Of a stretch of DNA of 64,000 bases, positions 1 to 7,752 are shown piece after piece (the stretch's first letter is position 1; each line of letters opens with the position of its first letter). The notes beneath the pieces were generated by a model that saw only the letters and a program-made list of their open reading frames with translations, ran no database searches and had not been told where the DNA came from. The stretch covers positions 1 to 64,000 of the forward strand of contig NZ_JAUASV010000016.1 of assembly GCF_030345695.1 (NCBI RefSeq), in the 5' to 3' direction. Source of the DNA: Galbitalea sp. SE-J8. GTDB lineage: Bacteria > Actinomycetota > Actinomycetes > Actinomycetales > Microbacteriaceae. Made by a program: the position numbers and the translations under genes.

Positions 1-440
1 CGCTCCTCAACCAGCGGGGAGGAGACGGGGGGTGTCGTTGGTCGGGGTGCCCGCGAGCGGAGCGAGTCGGCGTCTCGAGACCATGACGGCCGGTGGCCGG
101 GGGGTGGTTTCGAGTCGCGTCCTCGCTGCGCTCGGGCGCTCCTCAACCAGCGGGAGGAGACGGGGTGTGTCGTTGGTCGAGGTGCCCGCGAGCGGAGCGA
201 GCCGGCGTCTCGAGACCATGACGGTCGGCGCGCCGGTGGTTTCGAGACGCGTCCTCGCTGCGCTCGGGCGCTCCTCAACCAGCGGGAGGAGACGGGGGGT
301 GTCGTTGGTCGGGGTGCCCGCGAGCGGAGCGAGCCGGCGTCTCGAGACCATGACGGTCGGTGGCCGGGGGTGGTTTCGAGTCGCGTCCTCGCTGCGCTCG
401 GGCGCTCCTCAACCAGCGGGGAGACCTCGGGCGCTCCTCA
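1..440. repeat. Intergenic cluster A of the palindromic repeat family, three tandem units
   Basis: The block starting CGCTCCTCAACCAGCG recurs at 1, 138, 269 and 403, giving units of 137, 131 and 134 bases. Each unit pairs one orientation (GTTGGTCG ... GCGAGCGGAGCGAG ... GTCTCGAGACC) with the inverse (GGTTTCGAG ... CTCGCTGCGCTCG ... CTCCTCAACCAGCG). The core GCTCGCTGCGCTCG can fold on itself and GTCTCGAGAC is a perfect palindrome. The unit lengths are not multiples of three, unlike the copies inside genes at 52.8 kb and 60.4 kb. Several frames read through without a stop, but I see no gene here. The cluster lies just beyond the 3' end of the DEAD-box helicase gene. Confidence 0.85.
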
Positions 441-443
441 ACC

Positions 444-483
444 CGCGAAGGGACGGGTCAGGCCGCGAAGGGACGGGTCAGGC
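444..483. repeat. 20-bp tandem duplication at the helicase gene 3' end
   Basis: The unit CGCGAAGGGACGGGTCAGGC occurs twice head to tail, from 444 and from 464. The stop codon of the DEAD-box helicase on the minus strand (478-480) lies in the second copy, and the first copy carries the same triplet at 458-460. The duplication is therefore neutral for the protein or slightly altered its last residues. Confidence 0.8.
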
Positions 484-1977
484 CGCGGGGGGAGGCGTCG
501 GCTGGCCGCCCGCGGGGCGACGGCGACGACGGCGACGGCGCGTGGGGGAGGCCCCGTCGTGGGTGCCGGATCCCTCGGGCTTGGGCGCGGCATCCGTCGG
601 TCCGTTGTCGACGGCGGCGGTCGAGGCGGCGCTCGACGGGCCCGAACCGGCCACGCTCGACGCCGAACCCGTGCCCGAGCCGCCGCTGCGCGTGCGGGTG
701 CGCTGACGCGCCGGGCGGCCGCCCGAGCGCTCGCCGCGCTCCGAGCCCGAGCCCCGCTCCGAGCGAGCCGCGCGCTCGGTCGTCGCGGGCTGGTGCGAGC
801 TCTTGATGCGGCCCTTGGTGCCCTCGGGGATGCTCAGATCGCTGTACAGGTGCGGGCTCGACGAGTACGTCTCGAGCGGCTCGACGCCCATCTCGAGCGC
901 CTTGTTGATGAGGGCCCACTTGTGCAGGTCCTCCCAGTCGACGAAGGTCACCGCGATGCCGGTCTTGCCGGCGCGGCCGGTGCGTCCGGCGCGGTGCAGG
1001 TACGTGTCGTGGTCGTCAGGCACGGTGTGGTTGATGACGTGCGTGACGTCGTCGACGTCGATGCCGCGAGCCGCGACATCCGTGGCGATGAGGATCTCCT
1101 TCTTGCCCGCCTTGAACGCGGCCATGGCGCGCTCGCGCTGCTCCTGGTTGAGGTCGCCGTGCACGGCGACCGCCGGGAAGCCGCGGTCGGTGAGCTCCTC
1201 GACGAGCCGGGCGGCGGCGCGCTTCGTGCGCGTGAACACGACCGTCTTGCCGCGGCCCTCGGCCTGCAGGATGCGGGCGATGACCTCGTCCTTGTCGAGC
1301 GAGTGCGCGCGGTACACGATGTGGCGGATGTTCGCCTGGGTGAGGCCCTCATCCGGGTCCGTGGCGCGGATGTGGATCGGCTTCGACATGAAGCGGCGCG
1401 CGAGCGCGACGATCGGGCCGGGCATCGTGGCGGAGAACAGCATCGTGTGCCGCACCTCGGGCACGCGGGCGAAGATCTTGTCGATGTCGGGCAGGAAGCC
1501 GAGGTCGAGCATCTTGTCGGCCTCGTCGAGCACGACCTCGCTCACGCGGCTGAGGTCGAGCAGGCGCTGTTTCGCGAGGTCGATGAGGCGGCCGGGGGTG
1601 CCGACAACGATCTGCGCGCCGGCCTTGAGCTGCTCGACCTGGCCCTCGTAGGCCTTGCCGCCGTAGATCGCCACGACCTTTGTCGGGCGGTTCGAGGTCG
1701 CTAGCTCGAGATCCTCGGCGACCTGCACGCACAGCTCGCGGGTCGGTACCACGACGAGCACCTTGACGCCGGGCTCCGGGTCCGGGCCGATGCGCTGGAT
1801 GATCGGCAGGCCGAAGCCGAGGGTCTTGCCCGTGCCGGTCTTGGCCTGGCCGATGATGTCCTGGCCGGAGAGGCCGAGGGGGATGGTCTGCTCCTGGATC
1901 GGGAACGGCTCGATGATGCCCTTGCCGGCGAGTGCGTCGACGATGTCCTGATCGATGTTGAGTTCTGCGAAAGTCAC
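478..1977 (-). CDS. DEAD/DEAH-box ATP-dependent RNA helicase
   Basis: An ATP-driven helicase that unwinds short RNA duplexes, probably in ribosome assembly or mRNA turnover, in the cytoplasm. The 499-residue product has all the family motifs in order: Q motif (FAELNI...PFPIQEQ) near the N-terminus, AKTGTGKT, PTRELC, VLDEADKM, LFSATMP, VFTRTKRAA, and HRAGRTGRAG in the second RecA-like domain. The last 90 or so residues are a low-complexity basic tail rich in Arg, Ser and Gly, ending in a run of nine arginines and a proline-rich stretch, as expected for RNA binding. A much longer frame is open upstream, but the conserved Q motif begins directly after the GTG at 1977, which is preceded by AGAGGACC as ribosome-binding site. 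The gene diverges from the ferritin-like gene. Which of the DEAD-box paralogues (RhlE, DeaD, CshA) it is cannot be settled here. Confidence 0.93.
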   Translation of the reverse strand: MTFAELNIDQDIVDALAGKGIIEPFPIQEQTIPLGLSGQDIIGQAKTGTGKTLGFGLPIIQRIGPDPEPGVKVLVVVPTRELCVQVAEDLELATSNRPTKVVAIYGGKAYEGQVEQLKAGAQIVVGTPGRLIDLAKQRLLDLSRVSEVVLDEADKMLDLGFLPDIDKIFARVPEVRHTMLFSATMPGPIVALARRFMSKPIHIRATDPDEGLTQANIRHIVYRAHSLDKDEVIARILQAEGRGKTVVFTRTKRAAARLVEELTDRGFPAVAVHGDLNQEQRERAMAAFKAGKKEILIATDVAARGIDVDDVTHVINHTVPDDHDTYLHRAGRTGRAGKTGIAVTFVDWEDLHKWALINKALEMGVEPLETYSSSPHLYSDLSIPEGTKGRIKSSHQPATTERAARSERGSGSERGERSGGRPARQRTRTRSGGSGTGSASSVAGSGPSSAASTAAVDNGPTDAAPKPEGSGTHDGASPTRRRRRRRRPAGGQPTPPPAA

Positions 1978-2081
1978 GTGGTCCTCTGAGGGTGCCGGGC
2001 GGATGCCCGTGTTCGGTGCTGCGCCCGAATTCGTCCACGAGGGCGCTGCCGGCTCCCGCCAGAATCGGGGAGCGCCCGACG

Positions 2082-2138
2082 AGTCTACCCGCGCGGCCGC
2101 GATCCCGGCCCGGCGCGCCCCGCGACGCGCCCTATGCT
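2082..2138. promoter_or_regulatory. Divergent -10 boxes for the helicase and ferritin-like genes
   Basis: On the minus strand, TAGACT (2087-2082) is a plausible -10 box giving the helicase a leader of about 100 bases. On the plus strand, TATGCT (2133-2138) ends seven bases before the GTG at 2146, so that transcript would be leaderless. Assigned from position and sequence only; no clear -35 element is visible for either. Confidence 0.45.
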
Positions 2139-2145
2139 GGCGTTC

Positions 2146-2859
2146 GTGAAGTGGTTCGGACGTCGCCGTTCGCGCGCGGCGGCGCCCACGGTGCGCTCCC
2201 GATCGGATGCCGCGGCCGCCCGCCGCGTCGACCTCGCCGAGCTCACGCCGTCGCTGCTGCACTACCTGGGGCTCGCGTCGTACGTGCAGCTGGCGCTGTT
2301 CGAGAACCTGTCGCGCGCCGTGCAGACCGCGCCGACCGCCGACGCCAAGGAGGCGGTGAGCCGCGTCGCTGCGCTCTCGCTCGAGAAGCACCATGCTCTC
2401 GCTGGGCTCATCGTGCGCCACGGCAACCAGCCGGGCCCGGTGATGGAGCCGTTCGCGGCATCCATCGACGAGTTCCAGCGCCGCACACGCGGCGCGGACT
2501 GGGCCGAGACGCTCCTCGCCTGCTACCTCACAGCGGGCTTCCTCGACGACTTCTTCCTCGCGCTCGCGGGCGGTCTGTCGCGCGACTACGCGGACGACGC
2601 GGCCGCCGCCCTCGCCGCCGACAACGCCCACGACATCCTCAAGGACCGATTGCGCGACCTCATCGACGCGCAGCCGCGGCTGTCGTCCCGCCTCGCGCTG
2701 TGGGGCCGCCGCCTCGTGGGCGACACGATGCTCGTGGCCCGTGCGGGTCTTGCGCCGACCGCCAACGGCGTGCCCGACGAGGAGCGCATCGAGCCCGTGT
2801 TCTCCGAGCTCATCGCGGCGCACTCGCGCCGTATGGACGGGCTCGGCCTGACCGCCTAA
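2146..2859 (+). CDS. Ferritin-like fold protein, MiaE-like
   Basis: A soluble, alpha-helical protein of 237 residues conserved next to the RNA helicase in related actinobacteria and usually annotated as a ferritin-like or tRNA hydroxylase (MiaE-like) protein. An Arg-rich N-terminus is followed by helices carrying scattered acidic and His residues (ELTPSLLHYLG, LEKHHALAGLI, EPVFSELIAAHSRR), as expected for a four-helix bundle, possibly binding di-iron. I did not confirm a full metal-binding set. An ATG at 2134 is in frame, but it lies inside the TATGCT box, so I chose the GTG at 2146 as a leaderless start. Function unproven. Confidence 0.8.
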   Translation: MKWFGRRRSRAAAPTVRSRSDAAAARRVDLAELTPSLLHYLGLASYVQLALFENLSRAVQTAPTADAKEAVSRVAALSLEKHHALAGLIVRHGNQPGPVMEPFAASIDEFQRRTRGADWAETLLACYLTAGFLDDFFLALAGGLSRDYADDAAAALAADNAHDILKDRLRDLIDAQPRLSSRLALWGRRLVGDTMLVARAGLAPTANGVPDEERIEPVFSELIAAHSRRMDGLGLTA

Positions 2860-2885
2860 TCGAAGCTGCGGAAGCGCGACTGAGC

Positions 2886-2937
2886 GCCGAAGGGGGCGGA
2901 CGGGGGCGCGATGAGCCCGCGTCCGCTCCCCTTCGGC
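2886..2937. terminator. Hairpin between convergent genes
   Basis: The arm at 2886-2902 pairs with 2920-2937 (GCCGAAGGGG... with ...CCCCTTCGGC) over 17 base pairs with a single bulged A. It sits between the ferritin-like gene and the lipoprotein gene, which converge, so it may end transcription from both sides. There is no clear T-tract. Confidence 0.6.
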
Positions 2938-2949
2938 CAGTCAGATTGT

Positions 2950-3528
2950 TCAGAATCTGTGCGCGTTTGCCACCAGCTGCGAGAGAACGTCCCCGCCTCC
3001 GTTGTCGAGAACATAGGCCCAGTAGCCGTCGCCGAATGCGTATCCGCCGTCGTAGCCATCCGGGTGTGTGTAGCGCTCGAAGGCGGCGTCCACGGGCTTG
3101 GAGCCCTGCTCGATGAGACTCTTCTTCTCTGCCTCGGCGTCCTGCGCGCTGATCGGCCCGTATGCGAACAGCACGCCGGCTTCATCGTTTTCGAGGCCCC
3201 AGGCGCAGATCACCCCGCCTCGTTTGACAAATCGCGCGACCGATGTCGGCACGTCGCTACTCTCCGCCACGATCTTCTTTTCGAACTCAGAGCCCCATGC
3301 CGTCCAGCCGTACCCGCGGTATGTCTCGACCGTCTTGGCGTCAAGGAGCGACGTGCAGAGCGAATAGTCGCCTGCGATCGCTGTCGATACTGCAGTCTCG
3401 GTTACATCTGGACTCGCCGCGGGCAGTGCGACAGAGTTGCTGCCGTCGGCCTGGCCAGCACAACCAGCGAGGCTGACAGATGCAGCCACCACTAGGCCGG
3501 CGAACATAACGATCGTCGTCTTCTTCAT
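2950..3528 (-). CDS. Putative secreted lipoprotein, no recognised domain
   Basis: A 192-residue exported protein. It starts MKKTTIVMFAG, has a hydrophobic stretch and a lipobox (SLAGC, Cys at residue 23), then a Ser/Asp/Gly-rich linker, so it should be anchored to the outer face of the membrane. Preceding in-frame codons are ignored because GAGGAG lies at the right distance before this ATG. The mature part (about 165 residues) is rich in Trp, Tyr and Gly and has two cysteines (YSLCTS, GVICAWG) that could form a disulfide. I do not recognise a family. The base composition is clearly less GC-rich than the neighbouring genes, and it follows a truncated M23 peptidase on the same strand by 32 bases, so the pair may have been acquired together. 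Confidence 0.7.
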   Translation of the reverse strand: MKKTTIVMFAGLVVAASVSLAGCAGQADGSNSVALPAASPDVTETAVSTAIAGDYSLCTSLLDAKTVETYRGYGWTAWGSEFEKKIVAESSDVPTSVARFVKRGGVICAWGLENDEAGVLFAYGPISAQDAEAEKKSLIEQGSKPVDAAFERYTHPDGYDGGYAFGDGYWAYVLDNGGGDVLSQLVANAHRF

Positions 3529-3560
3529 CGAAACTACTCCTCGTGAGGCTCGCAAAACGA

Positions 3561-3842
3561 TCACTCCTGCCCAGTCCATCCGTTTGCGCCCACGCCGTGA
3601 GTGGTCAGGAAGGCACGCCCGTCGAAGAAGTGTGTACTGGCCCATCCGAGCCAGCTGCCCTTAAACATGCTGAAGTGTTCGTGATCGACGCCGCCGACAC
3701 ACCCCGTCCCACCCGAGTCGGCAAGCTTCTTTCCCTTGTCGAACGTTGTGTCTGCCACAGTCATGCCGGTGTTGTATGCGGACAGGTGTCCGAAAGCAGC
3801 GCGATTGCCGTCGCCGAAGCGGATGACGAGGTAGTTACCCAT
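3561..3842 (-). pseudogene. Truncated M23 (LytM) peptidase fragment
   Basis: This 93-codon frame matches the C-terminal part of an M23 zinc endopeptidase domain: GNYLVIRFGDG, then AFGHLSAYN, a Gly-rich turn with TGCVGG, and VDHEHFSM, where HEH is the family HxH metal-binding pair. The N-terminal half, which should supply the other zinc ligands (His and Asp), a signal peptide and any binding domain, is missing. The sequence just upstream (3843-3887) belongs to no M23 frame that I can find. It is therefore a remnant unlikely to be active. Like the lipoprotein downstream, its GC content is lower than the surroundings. Confidence 0.65.
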
Positions 3843-3887
3843 ATGTTGCGGTTGCCGTCCCAGCGCAGCTCGCGCGTCATCCGGCGC

Positions 3888-4187
3888 TCAGGCGCGGCCG
3901 TGCGAGAGGTCGCGCAGGAGCGTGCGGTCGTGCTCGACGCGGCGGCGCGGGAGCGTGAGCGCGACGATGAGGGCCACGAGCGGACCCGAGAGAAGGCCGA
4001 CGACCCAGATCCAGGTGCCGTCGAACGTCCAGCCGAGCCAGAGGAGCGCCTCCCACACGATCGCCGTCACGACGGCGGCGACGGCGGGCACGAGCAGCAC
4101 GCCGTAGGTGTCGCGGCCGCGGCGGCTCGCGTAGCGCACGATCACGCCGAGGCCCGCGGCGATGAGGATCGCGAACATCGTCTCCAT
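3888..4187 (-). CDS. Small membrane protein of unknown function
   Basis: A 99-residue protein with three hydrophobic segments: an N-terminal one (FAILIAAGLGVIV), a second around residues 30-50 (VLLVPAVAAVVTAIVWEALLWLG) and a third near 60-80 (WVVGLLSGPLVALIVALTL). It ends in a charged tail with many Arg and Asp. GGGAGA precedes the ATG at a normal distance. It follows the DUF3107 gene on the same strand by 17 bases and is probably cotranscribed. I know similar small proteins next to DUF3107 in related genomes but no function for them. Confidence 0.75.
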   Translation of the reverse strand: METMFAILIAAGLGVIVRYASRRGRDTYGVLLVPAVAAVVTAIVWEALLWLGWTFDGTWIWVVGLLSGPLVALIVALTLPRRRVEHDRTLLRDLSHGRA

Positions 4188-4204
4188 GACGGCTCTCCCG
4201 GCGA

Positions 4205-4429
4205 TCAGGCGACGAAGCCGACGCGGCGCGACTGCTCCGTGCCGAGCTCGATGTAGGCGATGGCGGCCGTCGGCACGATGACGACCTTGCCCTTGACATC
4301 CGTGAAGGTCACGAGCGGCGACGACGAGGCGAGCGCGTCGGCGATGGCCTGCTGCACCTCCGCCGAGGACTGCGCGGACTCGAACGAGATCTCACGCGGG
4401 CTGTTCTGGATGCCGATGCTGATGTCCAC
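4205..4429 (-). CDS. DUF3107 family protein
   Basis: A 74-residue cytoplasmic protein of the actinobacterial DUF3107 family. Recognisable features are the start VDISIGIQNSPRE, the central helix (SSAEVQQAIADAL) and the C-terminal IVPTAAIAYIELG with a short RRVGFVA end; the length is normal for the family. I chose the GTG at 4429, directly preceded by GGAG, over the longer frame because family members begin here. In mycobacteria a homologue also sits close to the AdnAB genes, and the same association holds here, with adnA diverging. Its molecular role is unknown. Confidence 0.88.
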   Translation of the reverse strand: MDISIGIQNSPREISFESAQSSAEVQQAIADALASSSPLVTFTDVKGKVVIVPTAAIAYIELGTEQSRRVGFVA

Positions 4430-4521
4430 GGAGGAGAGATTACGGCACGCGCGCACGGCGAACGCGTGCGTTCACCGTCGGCAGAACGCGTACAGCGGCG
4501 GGAGCGTCGGTGGTGGCTGGC

Positions 4522-4527
4522 TAGCGT
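4522..4527 (+). promoter_or_regulatory. -10 box giving a leaderless adnA transcript
   Basis: TAGCGT ends six bases before the GTG start of adnA, so transcription would begin at or next to the start codon. No ribosome-binding site is visible, which fits leaderless translation. Confidence 0.5.
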
Positions 4528-4533
4528 GGGCGG

Positions 4534-7500
4534 GTGCCTCACGACGTGCCCGCGCTCGATCCGTCGCAGCGCGCCGTGCTCGAGCTCGCGGACGCCGCGT
4601 CCGCCGTCGTGCTCGGCGCCCCCGGAACCGGCAAGACGACGACCCTCGTCGAGCTCGTCGCCGACCGCGTGCTCGGGCGCGGCCTCGATCCGGATACCGT
4701 GCTCGCGCTGGCCGCGACGCGCGCGACCGCGACCCGGCTGCGCGACCGCCTCGCCCGGCGGCTGGGCGTGCCGACGAACGGTCCGCTCGCGCGCACGGCG
4801 GCGTCGCTCGAGTTCGAGGTCGTTGCGGCCGCCGCGGCCCGCGCGGGGTTGTCCGCGCCGCGCCTGGTCTCCGGCGCCGAGCAGGATCGCGATCTCGCCG
4901 AGCTGCTCGCGGGCGACCTCGCGGACGGCACTGGCCCGTCGTGGCCTGACGAGCTCGGCGCCGAGGTGCGCTCGCTCGCGTCGTTCCGCGCGGAGCTGCG
5001 CGACCTGCTCGCGCGCGCCACCGAGTACGGCATCGATCCGCAACGGATGCGGCGCCTCGCCGCCGCGCACGGTCGCCCCGAGTGGGCGGCCGCCGCCGAC
5101 TTCGCCGACGAGTACCGCCGGGTCGTGACGGCTTCGCGTCCCGACCAGCTCGATGGCGCCGAGCTCGCCCAGTTCGCGATCGCCGCGGTGGCCGACGGCG
5201 GCGCGGGCGAGCGCGTCGACCGGCTGCGGCTCGTCGTCGTCGACGACCTGCAGGAGGCGACGGCGTCGACCGTGCACCTGCTGCGCGCGCTCGCGGCTCG
5301 CGGCGTCGCGGTCGTGGCGTTCGGCGATCCGGATGTCGCGTCGAACGCGTTCCGCGGCGGAGAGCCCGAGCGCGTGGGCCGGTTCGGCGCGGACCTCGGC
5401 GCGCCGACGCTCCTGCTCGACCGGGATCACCGGCACGGCGTCGAGCTGCGCGGGCTCGTCGCCCGGGTGACGGCGCGCATCGGGGCGGCCGCCGCGGGCA
5501 CGCAGCGCCGGGTGACCGCGGCCGGCGGAGGGACGGATGCCGCTCCCGCGGTCGATCGCGTCGGCGTGCGCGCGGGAGCGACGGCGCCGGTCGCGACGAT
5601 CGCGGCCGCGACGCCCGCGCGCGAGATCGCCGCGATCGCCCGTGAACTGCGCATCGCGCACCTCGAGCGGGGGGTGCCGTGGGGCGAGCTCGCGGTCGTC
5701 GTGCGCAGTGGGTCGGCGGCGGACGGCATCCGTCGCTCGCTCGCGCTCGCGGAGGTGCCGACGCGGGCCGCGGCCTCGCGCCGGCCGCTGCGCGAGCACC
5801 GGGCGGCGCGAGCGCTGCTCGACCTCGTGTCGGTCGGCGTCGGACGGGAGCCGCTCGACGCAGCGTCGGCGACGGCTCTGCTCACCGGTCCGTTCGGCGG
5901 TCTCGATCGGCTCGCGCTTCGGCGGCTGAAGCTGGCGCTGCGCGCGGAGGAGCTCGCGGGCGGCGGCACCCGCACGGCCGACGCGCTGCTCGTAGAGGCG
6001 CTCGAGGATCCCGCGCGCCTGGCCACGATCGACCACCGCGTCGGACGGCGGGCGACACGGCTCGCGCAGACGCTCGCCGCACTGCGCGCGGCCGCGGGCG
6101 CCGGCGCGGGCAGGGAAGGGGCTGCGGATGCGCGGGCGACGGGCGCGGGCGCGGCCGGCCCGGCGAGCGTCGAGGAGCTCCTGTGGCTCGCGTGGGAGCG
6201 CAGCGGGCTCGCGGAGCCGTGGCGGCAGCAGGCGCTCGGCGCCGGGCTCGCGGCGGCGGAGGCCGACGATGCGCTCGACGGCATCGTCGCGGTGTTCGCG
6301 GCGGCCCGCGACTACGTCGAGCGCGTGCCCGCGGGGTCGGCGGTGAGCTTCCTGCGCCGCGTGCTCGAGGAGTCCGTCGGCGACGACACCCTCGCCCCGG
6401 CGTCCGCGGTCGACGCCGTCGTCGTGACGACGCCCGCGGGTGCCGTCGGGCTCGAGGTCGACACGGTCGTCATCGCCCAGCTGCAGGAGGGCGTCTGGCC
6501 GAACCTGCGCCTGCGGGGGTCCATGCTCGGTGCGGCCGACCTCGTGCGCGCGGCGACCGACCCGGACGCCCCGGTCCCGACGATCGATGAGCGCCGCGCG
6601 GTGCTCGACGACGAGCTGCGGCAGTTCGCGCTCGCCGTCTCCCGCGCCCGTACGCGCGTCGTGCTCTCGGGCGTCGAGAACGACGACACCGCGCGCAGCC
6701 CGCTCGTCGCGTTCGCGCCGGCCGACGCGGAGGTCGTCGACGTCGCATCCGCTGCCCCGTTCACCCTGCGCGGCGCCGTGGGACGGATGCGGCGGCAGCT
6801 CTCCTCGCCGCGCGCGACCGTCGCGGAGCGGGCCGCCGCGGCATCCGGGCTCGCGCAGCTCGCGCGCGCCGGCGTGCCGGGCGCCGATCCCGACGACTGG
6901 CACGGCCTGCGGTCGCCCTCGACCGACGTGCCGCTCTACGTGCCCGGCGAGGACGTGCCCGTGTCGCCGTCGCAGCTCGGGCGGTTCGAGGAGTCTCCGC
7001 TCGACTGGTTCCTCGGCCTCGTGACGGATGAGACCATGCCCGCGATCGTCGGCCTCGGCACGATCCTGCACTGGGCGATGGAGACGGCGACCGATCCGAG
7101 CGTCGACGGGCTCCTCGCCGCGGTCGAGTCGCGCTGGGGCGAGCTGCTCTTCGAGTCGCCGTGGCTCGCCGAGCGGCACCGGCGGATGGCGCGCACGTTC
7201 GCGACGGGGATCGCCGGATACCTCGCGGATGCCGCGGCGAGCGGTGCCGCCGTGGTCGGTGCGGAGAAGCGCTTCGAGCTGCCGGTCGAGATCCCCGCCG
7301 ACGGCGATGAGCCGCGAGTCGAGCGCGCCGTCATCCGCGGCTCGATCGATCGCGTGGAGCGGCAGGGCGACGGTCGCGTGCTGATCGTCGACCTCAAGAC
7401 CGGCACGCCCGAGCCGCCGAAGCGCATCCCGGAGCACCCGCAGCTGAGCGCCTACCAGCTCGCCTACGCGAGCGGGGCTCTCGACGACGTGCTCGCCGAG

Positions 7501-7752
7501 CACGGCGAGCACTCCGGCGGCGGCGCGCGCCTGCTGTGGGTCAAAGAGCGCACGCGCGATCGGGCCTACAAGACGAGCGACCAGGAGCCGTTCGACGCCG
7601 AGGCGGTCGAGCGCTTCCGCGATCGCATCCGGGTGGCGGCGCTCGGCATGGCCGTCGCCGAGTACCAGGGACTCATCGAGCCGGCCGGCCGCGGGGGCGC
7701 GCCCGGCTGGTCGGTGCTCGTGCACCGGGTCGGGCAGGTCTCGGGTGACTGA
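4534..7752 (+). CDS. adnA: AdnA-like subunit of helicase-nuclease, UvrD/Rep family with RecB-type nuclease domain
   Basis: One subunit of the AdnAB complex, the actinobacterial helicase-nuclease that resects double-strand DNA breaks. The 1072-residue product has an N-terminal superfamily 1 motor with Walker A GAPGTGKT (residues 28-35). Walker B is weakened to VVDDLQE rather than DEYQD, which fits the less active motor of AdnA. A C-terminal RecB/Cas4-like nuclease shows GTILHWAME, the acidic residue of GSIDR, IVDLKTG, and QLSAYQLAY. Length matches AdnA of mycobacteria (about 1050). The adnB gene follows with an eight-base overlap, indicating translational coupling. The adnA symbol rests on order, length and the altered Walker B motif. 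Confidence 0.9.
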   Translation: MPHDVPALDPSQRAVLELADAASAVVLGAPGTGKTTTLVELVADRVLGRGLDPDTVLALAATRATATRLRDRLARRLGVPTNGPLARTAASLEFEVVAAAAARAGLSAPRLVSGAEQDRDLAELLAGDLADGTGPSWPDELGAEVRSLASFRAELRDLLARATEYGIDPQRMRRLAAAHGRPEWAAAADFADEYRRVVTASRPDQLDGAELAQFAIAAVADGGAGERVDRLRLVVVDDLQEATASTVHLLRALAARGVAVVAFGDPDVASNAFRGGEPERVGRFGADLGAPTLLLDRDHRHGVELRGLVARVTARIGAAAAGTQRRVTAAGGGTDAAPAVDRVGVRAGATAPVATIAAATPAREIAAIARELRIAHLERGVPWGELAVVVRSGSAADGIRRSLALAEVPTRAAASRRPLREHRAARALLDLVSVGVGREPLDAASATALLTGPFGGLDRLALRRLKLALRAEELAGGGTRTADALLVEALEDPARLATIDHRVGRRATRLAQTLAALRAAAGAGAGREGAADARATGAGAAGPASVEELLWLAWERSGLAEPWRQQALGAGLAAAEADDALDGIVAVFAAARDYVERVPAGSAVSFLRRVLEESVGDDTLAPASAVDAVVVTTPAGAVGLEVDTVVIAQLQEGVWPNLRLRGSMLGAADLVRAATDPDAPVPTIDERRAVLDDELRQFALAVSRARTRVVLSGVENDDTARSPLVAFAPADAEVVDVASAAPFTLRGAVGRMRRQLSSPRATVAERAAAASGLAQLARAGVPGADPDDWHGLRSPSTDVPLYVPGEDVPVSPSQLGRFEESPLDWFLGLVTDETMPAIVGLGTILHWAMETATDPSVDGLLAAVESRWGELLFESPWLAERHRRMARTFATGIAGYLADAAASGAAVVGAEKRFELPVEIPADGDEPRVERAVIRGSIDRVERQGDGRVLIVDLKTGTPEPPKRIPEHPQLSAYQLAYASGALDDVLAEHGEHSGGGARLLWVKERTRDRAYKTSDQEPFDAEAVERFRDRIRVAALGMAVAEYQGLIEPAGRGGAPGWSVLVHRVGQVSGD

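Noticed and set aside
32-706. Open frame with repeat-coded protein at the window start
   Set aside because: It consists of translated intergenic repeats whose unit lengths are not multiples of three and runs antisense into the helicase gene end; no sign of coding selection.
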